64,000 nt of DNA from Streptomyces sp. YIM 121038 (lineage in GTDB: Bacteria; Actinomycetota; Actinomycetes; Streptomycetales; Streptomycetaceae). The notes beneath the pieces were generated by a model. The model saw nothing but the letters and a program-made list of their open reading frames with translations. It had not been told where the DNA came from and made no database searches. Shown here piece after piece: positions 8,940 to 16,962 of this stretch (position 1 is the first letter of the stretch; each line of letters begins with the position of its first letter). Where the stretch lies: positions 558,001 to 622,000 of the forward strand of contig NZ_CP030771.1 of NCBI RefSeq assembly GCF_006088715.1. Reading direction: 5' to 3'. Made by a program: the position numbers and the translations under genes.

Positions 8940-9359
8940 ATGAGCCCTCATCCCGACCCCTCGAAGTCGTCCGACCGGCCCGCTCTTCCCCTACTGTTCG
9001 ACGACTGCCGTCTCGTCCGCGCCCGGGGCGAGCTGGATCTGACCACCGTGGCGCCGCTGGAGCACGACCTGCGCCTCGCCCGTGCCGGTGCCGGACGACT
9101 CTGTCTCATCGTGGATCTCACCGAGGTGACCTTCATGGACGGAAGCGTCCTCAGGCCGCTGAACGAGACCTGGGCCGACTGCCGGGCCCGGCACGGCTGG
9201 GTCCGGCTCGTCTACACGCGCCCTGCGACCCGGCTGGTCTTCCGGGCCGGCGGTCTCATCGACCGGTTCCCCGGATACCCGAGTGCCCAGGACGCCTGGC
9301 AAGGCACGGCCGCCCTCCCCGGGCCGAGTCGGCGGGCCGCTCACAACGGTGACGCGTGA
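8940..9359 (+). CDS. STAS-domain protein with altered phospho-site
   Basis: This 139-aa protein has a STAS fold: CRLVRARGELDLTTVAPL at the start and LIVDLTEVTFMDGSVLRPL in the middle. Where BldG/RsbV-type antagonists have DSSG, this has DGSV, so the residue is still a serine but its context differs. It may be regulated differently or act as a non-phosphorylated ligand/redox partner. The ATG at 8940 is favoured over the ATG at 8931 because GAGGAG is 9 bp upstream of the former. The GAF-ANTAR gene begins just downstream. Confidence 0.78.
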   Translation: MSPHPDPSKSSDRPALPLLFDDCRLVRARGELDLTTVAPLEHDLRLARAGAGRLCLIVDLTEVTFMDGSVLRPLNETWADCRARHGWVRLVYTRPATRLVFRAGGLIDRFPGYPSAQDAWQGTAALPGPSRRAAHNGDA

Positions 9360-9408
9360 TGTACGGTCAGTGTCGGCAGGAGTTCCGCACGGGGAGGCCC
9401 CGGCCTCG

Positions 9409-10176
9409 GTGGAACGGAAACCGGTGACCAGCGACGGCATGGCCGAGGCGCTGCGATCGTTGCGCCCCGGAAGCAACGGCGATCCCGCCGAGACCAGTGT
9501 GCGCGCGCTCGGGGTCGCGGGCGTCACTGTGTCCGTCTTCCCCAAGTCCTCGGCAACCCTCAACGGCACCCGCACGCCGGAGCCGCTCTGGTCCTTCCCC
9601 GAGCTGAGCCTCCAGTTCGAGGAACTGCAGTTCACGCTCGGCGAGGGACCGGGCCCTGACGCCGCACACGCCGGAGCGCCCGTACTGGAACCGGTCCTGA
9701 GCCAGGTGCGCCCCGACCGCTGGCCCGCGCTGCTGCCCGCGGCACAGCGGCTCGGAGTACGTGGAGTGTGCTGCTTCCCCCTCGGCCTGGGCGCCGCACG
9801 GCTCGGGATACTGACCCTGCTGTGCGACGGGGAGCACGGCCTCAGCAACCAGCAACTCCTGGACGCGAACACGCTGTCCGCGGCCCTGACGGCAGCCCTG
9901 ATGAACGGGAACGGTCCCACGCATGGCGGTAATACGGGTGACGACGGGCAGTTGTGGCCGATCGACGGTCTGCACCGAGCCGTCGTCCACCAGGCGACCG
10001 GAATGATCAGCGTCCAACTCGGTGTCTCGATGGTGGAAGCCCTGGTGCGGCTGCGCGCCTTCGCCTTCGGCAGTGAGCGCCCTGTCGGTGACGTAGCAGA
10101 CGATGTCGTGGCCCGACGGCTGCGATTCGACGACGATAGGAACGGGCCTCATTCGCCCGACGGTGGAGAGGGATGA
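9409..10176 (+). CDS. GAF-ANTAR domain protein 1
   Basis: About 255 aa. Residues 30-165 look like a GAF sensor (VSVFP..., ELQFTLGEGPGPDA, GVCCFPLGLGAARLGILTLL). The C-terminal 60 residues match ANTAR, the three-helix RNA-binding domain that binds paired hexanucleotide-loop hairpins and prevents termination: AVVHQATGMISVQLGVSMVEA is the key part. The start is uncertain. I favour GTG 9409 because GGGGAGG lies 11 bp upstream. Its last codon overlaps the next gene by ATGA, so the two ANTAR proteins are translationally coupled and may heterodimerise. Confidence 0.8.
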   Translation: MERKPVTSDGMAEALRSLRPGSNGDPAETSVRALGVAGVTVSVFPKSSATLNGTRTPEPLWSFPELSLQFEELQFTLGEGPGPDAAHAGAPVLEPVLSQVRPDRWPALLPAAQRLGVRGVCCFPLGLGAARLGILTLLCDGEHGLSNQQLLDANTLSAALTAALMNGNGPTHGGNTGDDGQLWPIDGLHRAVVHQATGMISVQLGVSMVEALVRLRAFAFGSERPVGDVADDVVARRLRFDDDRNGPHSPDGGEG

Positions 10177-10922
10177 TCGGCATGGCCCGGGAACAGCGGC
10201 TCGCGAGGGTGTTCGTCGAGATCGCGGACTCACTCATCGACGACTTCGACGTCCTCGACCTGCTGCAGCGGCTTTCGACACGCTGTGTGGAACTCCTGGA
10301 CGTAGCCGCCGCGGGGATCCTGCTCGCCGACGCCCGCGGTGAACTTCAGGTCATCGCCGCCTCGGACGAGCACACCCGCCTCCTCGAACTGTTCGCCCGG
10401 CAGCACGACCAGGGCCCCTGCGTGGAGTCCTTCCGCGCGGGCGAGCCCCGCACGAACATCGACCTCAGGCGTCCCGAGGCGGCCATCGCCTGGCCCCACT
10501 TCACGCCACGGGCCCGCGAGATCGGGTTCGTGGCCACACACGCCATCCCCCTGCGGCTGCGTGACCGGGTGGTGGGCGCCCTCAATCTGTTCCACACCTC
10601 CGTGCACCCACTCGGTGACGACGACATCGCTCTGGCCCAGGCGCTCGCCGACGTGGCCACCATCACGATCCTGCAGCAGCGCACGCTGGAGCAGTCGCAC
10701 GTGGAGAACGCCCAGCTGAACTCCGCGCTCACCAGCCGAATCCTGGTGGAGCAGGTCAAGGGGGTGCTCGCCGAGCGCTGGGACACCTCGGTCGACGAGG
10801 CCTTCATCGCGTTCCGGTCGTACGCCCGCTCGCACCACCTACACCTGACGGACTTCGCCCGGCGCATCGTCGACGGCACGTTCGACACCTCCGTCATCCC
10901 GGCTCCCGAGGCCCGCGTGTGA
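10173..10922 (+). CDS. GAF-ANTAR domain protein 2
   Basis: This 249-aa protein has a GAF domain at about 15-160 (ELLDVAAAGILLAD, DQGPCVESFRAGEP, AIPLRLRDRVVGALNLF), a short helical linker, and ANTAR at about 175-235 (SRILVEQVKGVLAERWDTSV). It probably acts as a signal-responsive RNA-binding antiterminator. The start overlaps the preceding stop by 4 bp. Its last 84 bp lie on the opposite strand of the desaturase coding end, an unusually long convergent coding overlap for this window. The GAF ligand is unknown. Confidence 0.88.
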   Translation: MIGMAREQRLARVFVEIADSLIDDFDVLDLLQRLSTRCVELLDVAAAGILLADARGELQVIAASDEHTRLLELFARQHDQGPCVESFRAGEPRTNIDLRRPEAAIAWPHFTPRAREIGFVATHAIPLRLRDRVVGALNLFHTSVHPLGDDDIALAQALADVATITILQQRTLEQSHVENAQLNSALTSRILVEQVKGVLAERWDTSVDEAFIAFRSYARSHHLHLTDFARRIVDGTFDTSVIPAPEARV

Positions 10923-11999
10923 CGGCAGGGCGTGGCGGAGCACGCGGCCCCACATCGACGCGTACTGGCGCCACAACGGCCCGGTGACGTACGGCAGTCC
11001 GTAGCGGCCGCAGATCTCGCGCACGCGCGGGGCGAGCCGGGCGTAGCGGTTGCTGGGCAGGTCGGGGTAGAGGTGGTGTTCGATCTGGTGGCTGAGGTTG
11101 CCGGTGAGGACGTGCAGGAGCGGGCCGCCCTCGATGTTCGCCGAGCCCTGGATCTGCCGCACGTACCACTCGCCGCGGGTCTCGTCGGCGAGCCGCTCCT
11201 CGGTGAAGGTCTGCACCTCGCCGGGGAAGTGGCCGCAGAAGATGACCGTGTGCGCCCAGATGTTGCGGGCGGTGTTGGCGGTGAGGGCGCCCACGAGGCA
11301 GGGCAGCGCGGAAGGGCCCGCGAGGAGCGGGAACAGGACGTAGTCCTTGGCCGCCTGGCGCACGGCCTTGCGCGCCAGGCCCGACGCGTCGCGGAGGAAG
11401 GCTCGCACGCTCTTGCGTCCCTGCGTCACGGCGTCGGCCTCCAGGTCGTACAGGGCGATCCCCCACTCGAAGACGGGCGCGAGCAGCGCGGCGTAGACGG
11501 GCTGGAGCGCGTGGTACGGCCGCCAGGGCTGGTGCGGGCTCATGCGCAGGATCGTGTAGCCGAGATCGCGGTCGCGGCCGACGACGTTGGTGTACGTGTG
11601 GTGCAGGTGGTTGTGGGTGCGCTTCCAGGCGTCGGCGGGGCTGGCGAAGTCCCACTCCCAGGTGGTGGAGTGGATCGCCGGGTCGGCCAGCCAGTCCCAC
11701 TGACCGTGCAGGACGTTGTGGCCCAGCTCCATGTTCTCCAGTGTCTTCGCGATGGCGAGCAGGGCGGTGCCCGCCATCCAGGCGGGTGGGAAGAGGGACA
11801 CGGCGAGGGCGGCCCGGCCGCCCGCCTCACAGCCGCGCTGCACGGCGATCACCGTACGGATGTACCGGGCGTCGTCCGCGCCGCGCGCCGCGACGACCTC
11901 GGCGCGGAGCCGGTCGAGTTCGCGGCCCAGCTGTTCGGTGCGGTCGGCGTCCGGCGCCGCCGGTGCGGGATCGCTGAGGGGGGCGACGGTCGTGGGCAT
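10839..11999 (-). CDS. Membrane fatty-acid desaturase
   Basis: This 386-aa protein has all three histidine boxes of di-iron acyl desaturases: HNVLH (94-98), HNHLHH (129-134) and HQIEHH (304-309). Hydrophobic segments occur near 65-90 and 225-255. It would insert a double bond in membrane acyl chains, using electrons from a ferredoxin-type reductase; that partner is encoded 73 bp upstream in the same direction, the arrangement of mycobacterial DesA3 with Rv3230c. The C-terminal 28 or so residues are encoded antisense to the ANTAR gene and look like a read-through extension. The start follows GGAGAC. Confidence 0.93.
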   Translation of the reverse strand: MPTTVAPLSDPAPAAPDADRTEQLGRELDRLRAEVVAARGADDARYIRTVIAVQRGCEAGGRAALAVSLFPPAWMAGTALLAIAKTLENMELGHNVLHGQWDWLADPAIHSTTWEWDFASPADAWKRTHNHLHHTYTNVVGRDRDLGYTILRMSPHQPWRPYHALQPVYAALLAPVFEWGIALYDLEADAVTQGRKSVRAFLRDASGLARKAVRQAAKDYVLFPLLAGPSALPCLVGALTANTARNIWAHTVIFCGHFPGEVQTFTEERLADETRGEWYVRQIQGSANIEGGPLLHVLTGNLSHQIEHHLYPDLPSNRYARLAPRVREICGRYGLPYVTGPLWRQYASMWGRVLRHALPSHAGLGSRDDGGVERAVDDAPGEVRQV

Positions 12000-12072
12000 G
12001 GTGTCTCCATGGGGTGTGGTGCGGTCCGGCGGGACCGCTCGTCGGCCGGATCCCCTCGGGGAACCGGTCGTG

Positions 12073-13212
12073 TCACAGATCGAGGGCGAGGGGGCCTGCG
12101 GCCGCGTTGACGCAGGTCTGGATCAACTCACCTGGTTCAGCGTGCACTTCACCGGTCCGCAGATCCCGCACCCGCCCCGCGGCGAGCGGCGCGAGACAGC
12201 CGAAACAGATGCCGCGACGGCACCCGTACGGCATCGTCACGCCCGCCGCCTCGCCGACCTCCAACAGGGGCACGGCAGGCCCCGCGTCCGTTTCCACACC
12301 GCTGCGAGCGAACCGGACCGGCGCGCTGACGGCGTCGCCTCCCCGGGGCGGCAGGGGCGCGAGCCGGAAGCGCTCCACGCGCAGCCGCTTCCGTACGCCC
12401 TGGGCCGTCCAGCTCCTCTCGGCCGCGTCGAGCAGCCCGGAGGGACCGCACACCCAGGCATCCCGTCGGCGCCAGTCCGGGCAGAGCTCCGCGATGCGGT
12501 CCGGGGTGAGCCGACCGTCCGTACGCGTGTACGTCAGATGGACGGTCAGCCAGGACACCTGCGTCTCCAGGAGCGCGAGTCCGGCCCGGAAGAGGCACTC
12601 CTCCGGCCACGGCGCGCTGTGCAGGAGCACGGTGTGGGGTACGGGGCCGGGACGGCCGGCCAGGGTGCGCAGCATCCCCATGACAGGGGTGATGCCACTG
12701 CCCGCCGTCACGAACAGCAGCCGCTCCGGCAGCGGCTGCGGCAGCACGAACTCGCCCTGTGCCGGGCCGAGTCGGAGCACGGTGCCCGACCCGGTCCGGT
12801 GGACCAGGTGCGGGGAGACCCGGCCGCCCCGCTGCGCCTTCACGGTGATGGCGACCGCTTCGGCGGGCGGTGAGGTGATCGAGTACGTGCGCCAGTGCCG
12901 TACGCCGTCGATCTCGACGCCGACCGGCAGGTACTGCCCGGCCAGGTGCCCGCGCCACCCCCGGCCCGGCCGGATCACCAGGGTGGCCGCCGCCGGTCCT
13001 TCCGGGAGCACGGCGGTGACCCGGCCCGCGGGGTGCCGCGCCGACCACAGCGGATCGAGCAGGCCGAGGTAGTCGTCCGGCGAGAGTGGGCTGGTCAGCC
13101 AGGACGCGGCTGCCAGGACGCGGCGCCCGGACCGTCCGTCGGCCCACGCGGTCAGCCGGGAGGCGACGACGGGCGGCAGGGACAACGGCGACGAGCGGGG
13201 GTCCACGGACAC
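12073..13212 (-). CDS. Ferredoxin-NAD(P) reductase fused to 2Fe-2S ferredoxin
   Basis: This 379-aa electron-transfer protein has three modules. The first is an FAD-binding barrel with RTYS at 108-111. The second is an NAD(P)-binding domain with GSGITP at 171-176 and VCGPSG near 254. The third is a C-terminal plant-type 2Fe-2S ferredoxin with C331, C336, C339 and C367. The GTG start follows a GGGGAGGGG ribosome binding site. It is first in a likely operon with the desaturase and is its natural electron donor, as in the DesA3/Rv3230c system. The pairing is inference from context and family knowledge. Confidence 0.9.
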   Translation of the reverse strand: MSVDPRSSPLSLPPVVASRLTAWADGRSGRRVLAAASWLTSPLSPDDYLGLLDPLWSARHPAGRVTAVLPEGPAAATLVIRPGRGWRGHLAGQYLPVGVEIDGVRHWRTYSITSPPAEAVAITVKAQRGGRVSPHLVHRTGSGTVLRLGPAQGEFVLPQPLPERLLFVTAGSGITPVMGMLRTLAGRPGPVPHTVLLHSAPWPEECLFRAGLALLETQVSWLTVHLTYTRTDGRLTPDRIAELCPDWRRRDAWVCGPSGLLDAAERSWTAQGVRKRLRVERFRLAPLPPRGGDAVSAPVRFARSGVETDAGPAVPLLEVGEAAGVTMPYGCRRGICFGCLAPLAAGRVRDLRTGEVHAEPGELIQTCVNAAAGPLALDL

Positions 13213-13512
13213 GGCGGTACCCCTCCCCTGGGGGTCTGCGATCCGGTCGGGCCCGCACCTCGACAGCCGGACCCGTACCTCGACGACCCGCCGTCGTCGC
13301 CGGGCCGCCGGAGCCGAGCGAAGCACACCCCGCGGCGACCCACACCGCCGCCGGGGAGTTTTGCGCCATCCGTCGCACCGCCCCTGCCAGCGGGGACGCA
13401 CCGGCGTCCAGGGTGCCGCGCGGCGGGCCGGCCGGAGGATGGCCAGATGGTGACGCCGCTCAAGACCGGCCACGGCCCGACCACGGACCAACCACGCGCC
13501 GGCCACGGCCCC
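13213..13512. other. Gap upstream of the reductase gene
   Basis: 300 bp with no supported gene. It must hold the promoter of the reductase-desaturase operon (leftward) and the 3' end of the acetyltransferase-like gene transcript. I see no convincing terminator or repeat. Confidence 0.4.
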
Positions 13513-14073
13513 TCACGGGTCGAGAAGCAGTATGCGGCACGGGCCGAACAGGGGTCCGCCGTAGGGAGCGGCCGCGACGTCCCGCCAGCCCCAGGACCGC
13601 AGCGCGTCCAGGGTCCGCAGGTCGGACCGGGAGGCCACGGTGATGCCGGTGACGCCTCCATGGTCACCGAGCAGGCGGCGTTGCAGCCGCCGGGCCAGGT
13701 TCCAGTCGCGCTCCGGGGACAGTTCGCGCACCCGTGGCCGTACGACGATCTCCCGTATCGCGAAGAGCCCCGCGCTGAGGGGGAACCCGTAGGCACACGC
13801 CGTCGTAGCCGAATTCTCCGCGATCAGCAGGGAGAATCCGGGACGCCGCATGTCGAGGCGCAGACGCCATAGGAAGGCCCGGCGCAGCTGGTCCCATTCC
13901 CAGGGGGCGGTGCCGGAGTTGGCGGCGTACAGGACGCCGAGCTCCGGAAGGTGGTCGGTGACCTGGCACCGGGTCAACGGGCGGACCCGCTCCGCCTCCC
14001 AGGGAGAGGGGCCTTGCTGCCGTCTCAGTGGATGGGGCCGCTCACAGACCAGCCTGAGCGCATGCTTCGTCAT
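13513..14073 (-). CDS. Possible GNAT-like N-acetyltransferase
   Basis: A 186-aa protein with a weak GNAT appearance: a beta-rich centre (FSLLIAENSATTACAYGFPL, then FAIREIVVRP), arginine-rich helix RDWNLARRLQRRLL where the CoA pyrophosphate would bind, and a closing SWGWRDV..GP.FGPCRILLLDP. The canonical Q/RxxGxG/A signature is not clear, so the assignment is tentative. The ATG at 14073 has GGACAGG 9 bp upstream; a GTG at 14082 is an alternative. It is divergent from the third DUF5994 gene. Confidence 0.55.
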   Translation of the reverse strand: MTKHALRLVCERPHPLRRQQGPSPWEAERVRPLTRCQVTDHLPELGVLYAANSGTAPWEWDQLRRAFLWRLRLDMRRPGFSLLIAENSATTACAYGFPLSAGLFAIREIVVRPRVRELSPERDWNLARRLQRRLLGDHGGVTGITVASRSDLRTLDALRSWGWRDVAAAPYGGPLFGPCRILLLDP

Positions 14074-14403
14074 CGGGCGCACCCTGTCCCAGGCGCCGTA
14101 GCGGCGGACCCGGCGTCGTTGATCGCCGAGAACGGCAGGGGCACCGAAGCCGATGCCTGGGAACCCTCGGTTCCTTCACCATACTCCTGGCCGGGACGGC
14201 ATCGCCGGGGCAGGACCGGTCCATGATCCCGGCACGAACGCAGGCCTCGGCCCTGGGGCGCGGACCGCAATTCAGGGGATGCGGGCCCGCGCGGAGTACC
14301 GTGGAGGAGCCGGGAGTTCACCGCGTGCCGCCCCGCCGACACCACTCCCGCGGTACGAAGATGCCGGGCCGCCGCGCGGCTGCCCGGGGACAGGGATCGC
14401 GCC
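14074..14403. other. Divergent promoter region, acetyltransferase-like / DUF5994
   Basis: 330 bp between two divergent starts. No ORF with a ribosome binding site is evident. A CATACT hexamer near 14181 could be a rightward -10, but I found no matching -35. Otherwise I see nothing distinct. Confidence 0.35.
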
Positions 14404-14892
14404 ATGGACGCGCCCAACGCCCACAACCGTCCCCCGACACGCCCGCAGTACTCCACCCCGCCTCCGCCCGCCCGGCTCGCCCTGCGACCGCCCAGCTTCC
14501 CGCCCGGCCCCGTCTGCGGTGCCTGGTGGCCCCGCTCCAACGACCTGGAAGCCGAACTTCCGGGCCTCGCCGCGGCGTTCGCCACCGAGAAGGGACGGGT
14601 CACCCGCATCACCTCGCACCGCGAGACCTGGTCGGCGGCGCCCCGCAGCCTGCGCGTGCCCGGCCACACCGTGCGGGCCGCCTGGCTCGTCTCCGGGTGC
14701 GACCCGTACTCGATCCGGCTCTTCTCCCACAACCTGCGCCGCTGGGACCTGCTCGTCATACCGCCCGACACCGTCGACGCCACCGCCGCCCGGCTCATGA
14801 CCGCGGCGTCCGATCCCATGAACCACCTCACCGCGAGCGCGCTCGTGGCGGCGGAGCGGCGACGACTCCCGGAGAGCGGGGCGGCCGACTGA
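14404..14892 (+). CDS. DUF5994 family protein (paralogue 3)
   Basis: A 162-aa DUF5994 protein: VCGAWWPRSNDLEAELPGL at about 37-55, a conserved W near 76 and RRWDLLVIPP near 115. It has a proline-rich N-terminal tail and a C-terminal extension (ALVAAERRRLPE) missing from paralogue 2. The start is preceded by GGGGACAGGGAT. It is the third family member within 7.7 kb. It is followed by 311 bp without a confident gene. Confidence 0.8.
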   Translation: MDAPNAHNRPPTRPQYSTPPPPARLALRPPSFPPGPVCGAWWPRSNDLEAELPGLAAAFATEKGRVTRITSHRETWSAAPRSLRVPGHTVRAAWLVSGCDPYSIRLFSHNLRRWDLLVIPPDTVDATAARLMTAASDPMNHLTASALVAAERRRLPESGAAD

Positions 14893-15131
14893 GCCCGGCT
14901 CCCGCGCTTCTCCGGGTGGGCTGCCCGGCCCGCCCTCTCCGGGACGACCGCTCTGATCCGGCGCTTGCGCAGATGGCTGCGGTCGGCGCGGGACGACAGC
15001 GATCCGCGTCAGGCCGCCCTCGGGGGCCGCGCCCCTCACGCCCGCTACCCCGCGGAGACCGCAGCGCACGTGGATCGGCCCGGCGTCCTCCCTCGTTCTG
15101 CGTGCGGTCGGGCCCACGGCAGGAGAAGATC
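14893..15131. other. Non-coding stretch between DUF5994 and NUDIX genes
   Basis: This is most of the 311-bp gap before the NUDIX gene. No gene, hairpin or promoter stood out. The last part holds the possible short upstream ORF listed separately. Confidence 0.35.
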
Positions 15132-15197
15132 ATGGCCGGGTCGGCCCTCCCGCTCCGCCCCGCCCCACGACGACGGCACAGCGAGAGAACCAGGTAG
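15132..15197 (+). CDS. Possible 21-codon upstream ORF of NUDIX gene
   Basis: An ATG with a good AGGAGAAG ribosome binding site opens a 21-codon frame that stops 6 bp before the NUDIX ATG. The peptide is basic (MAGSALPLRPAPRR...). The strong start signal and tight spacing suggest a translated leader or coupling element. The peptide itself resembles nothing I know. It could equally be chance. Confidence 0.3.
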   Translation: MAGSALPLRPAPRRRHSERTR

Positions 15198-15203
15198 GCG
15201 AAC

Positions 15204-15638
15204 ATGAACACTCCTCCGCAGACCCGGGTTTCGGCCTACGCCGTCGTGGTGGAGGACGGGCGGATGCTCCTGGCCCGACTGTCCGCCGCGTCGCCCGTCT
15301 TCGCGCCGGGGCTCTGGCACCTGCCCGGCGGCGGGATCGACCCGGGCGAGCAGCCCGCGCAGGGGCTCGCGCGGGAGCTGCTGGAGGAGACCGGGCGTGA
15401 ACTCCTCGACGCCAGGCTGCTGGACGCACGCTCGTACGCGGTGCGGCGCCAGGGCGTCGACTGGCACCTCGTGGGGCTCTTCTACGCCGTCACCTTGAAG
15501 GCGGGCGCCGCCACGGTCGCGGAGACCGACGGCTCGACCGACGCCGCACGCTGGATACCCCTGGCGGAGCTTCGGCCCTCCGCGCTGTCACCGGCGGCCG
15601 TGGACGCGCTGCGGCTCCTGGACGCGCCGGTCCGCTGA
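15204..15638 (+). CDS. NUDIX hydrolase
   Basis: A 144-aa NUDIX protein that would hydrolyse a nucleoside diphosphate linked to another moiety. The full Nudix box is present at about 46-68: G GIDPGE ... RELLEETG, with the metal-binding REXXEE core intact. It starts with MNTPPQTRVSAYAVV, the usual beta-strand lead. The substrate (8-oxo-dGTP, ADP-ribose, CoA and others) cannot be decided. A cytoplasmic, probably housekeeping or sanitising enzyme. Confidence 0.9.
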   Translation: MNTPPQTRVSAYAVVVEDGRMLLARLSAASPVFAPGLWHLPGGGIDPGEQPAQGLARELLEETGRELLDARLLDARSYAVRRQGVDWHLVGLFYAVTLKAGAATVAETDGSTDAARWIPLAELRPSALSPAAVDALRLLDAPVR

Positions 15639-15715
15639 GCGGAACACTCCCTTGTCCCCCGTGCCACCCCCGCGGATGCTGTGTGCACACGCCACCCAGA
15701 CAACGGGGGAACCTC

Positions 15716-16813
15716 GTGACACCTCGCTCACCGTCCCGCCGCTCGCTGCTCAGAGGAGCGGGGGCCGCCGTGCTGGCCGCGGGCCCGATCGCCCTGGCCG
15801 CGCCCGCCACCGCGGCGCCCTCCCCCGCACCGCGCCGACCGTCGCGCCGCGGGCGGGCGCGCATCGTAGCGGCCGGCGTACGGGACAAGATGACGTGGTG
15901 GGACGCCACGAGCACGGCCGCGCCGACCGTGTACCAGCCGAACAACGTCCCGCTCCTCGCCTGGCGCGGCAACCGCAACAGCCGCAACATCACCCTCGCC
16001 AACGTGATCGGCCCGCGGCTTCAGTTCGCCGGATCGAGCCTGCAGAAGACGATCCTGGGCGCGGCGTCCGACTACGCCCCGGTCTTCCTGCCGCAGCTGT
16101 CGCCCCGACGTACCGCCCGCCTCGCCTGGACCGGGCTCGAACAGCGACGCCTGGTGCACGTCGGTGACTTCGCCCTCACCGACGACCTGCGGCTGACCGG
16201 GGAGATGACCGAGCAGACCCCGGTGGGCAGCGGGCAGCTCAACGCGACGAGCGGCCCCGACCTGTCCTGGCTCCAGCGCCACCGGGTCAACGTGCTCGAC
16301 GAGAACGGCCGCGTCGCCTTCGCCCAGGCCAGGGACATGACGTTCGACGAAGCGCTGCCCCTGCCCTTCCTGGGCAGCCCCCGGGGCCCGGTCCGCAACC
16401 GTGGTCTCAACGAGCCCGGCGCCCTGTGGGCTTGGACCGCGGCCGACGGCGCCCTGTGCTTCGCGCTCACCCGGTCCCCCGTGCCGACGACGGAATCGCC
16501 GACGGTGGCCCGCTCGGCGCAGTCGAGCATCTGCGAGCCGTCCCGTCTCCTCCCCTACGGCAGCTCGCTCTACATCGCCTGGACCGGCGTCGACGGCGCC
16601 GGACGCCTCAACATCGCCCCCGTCGACGTGGAGGCGGTCCGGGCCGGGAACGACCCCATCGGCACGGTGTACACGCTCCCCGAGAACAGCCTCGCCGCCC
16701 CCGCCGTGGAAGTGCAGATCGACGTCGGCAGCGGGCGCAGCCGCCTGGTCGTCTTCTGGACCGGCACCGACGGCACGGGAGCGCTCAACGCCTGCGAGGT
16801 GCTCCTGCCCTGA
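15716..16813 (+). CDS. Tat-exported protein with repeated WTG motifs
   Basis: A 365-aa exported protein. The GTG start (GGGGGAA ribosome binding site) gives SRRSLLRGAGAAVLAAG, a clear twin-arginine signal. The mature part contains spaced repeats of a beta-strand motif: LLAWRGNRNSRNITLANV, ARLAWTGLEQRRLVHV, LWAWTAADGALCFAL, LYIAWTGVDGAGRLNIAPV and LVVFWTGTDGTGALNACEV. This suggests a propeller built from W-T-G-x-D-G-x-G-x-L-N blades, as in some lectin-like or sialidase-like proteins. I do not recognise the family and no catalytic residues are evident. It stands alone. Confidence 0.7.
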   Translation: MTPRSPSRRSLLRGAGAAVLAAGPIALAAPATAAPSPAPRRPSRRGRARIVAAGVRDKMTWWDATSTAAPTVYQPNNVPLLAWRGNRNSRNITLANVIGPRLQFAGSSLQKTILGAASDYAPVFLPQLSPRRTARLAWTGLEQRRLVHVGDFALTDDLRLTGEMTEQTPVGSGQLNATSGPDLSWLQRHRVNVLDENGRVAFAQARDMTFDEALPLPFLGSPRGPVRNRGLNEPGALWAWTAADGALCFALTRSPVPTTESPTVARSAQSSICEPSRLLPYGSSLYIAWTGVDGAGRLNIAPVDVEAVRAGNDPIGTVYTLPENSLAAPAVEVQIDVGSGRSRLVVFWTGTDGTGALNACEVLLP

Positions 16814-16962
16814 CACCGGGGCACGGCCGCGCCGGTCCCTTCGGCCCAAGCGGCGTACCCCGTTCGTGGGGACGCCCGCCGCCGCGGTGGCATGCCCTCC
16901 GGGCCTGGGCATGATCATGACGCCCCGGGCATCCGGGCCCGCCGTCCCGGAGGTACGCGTCC

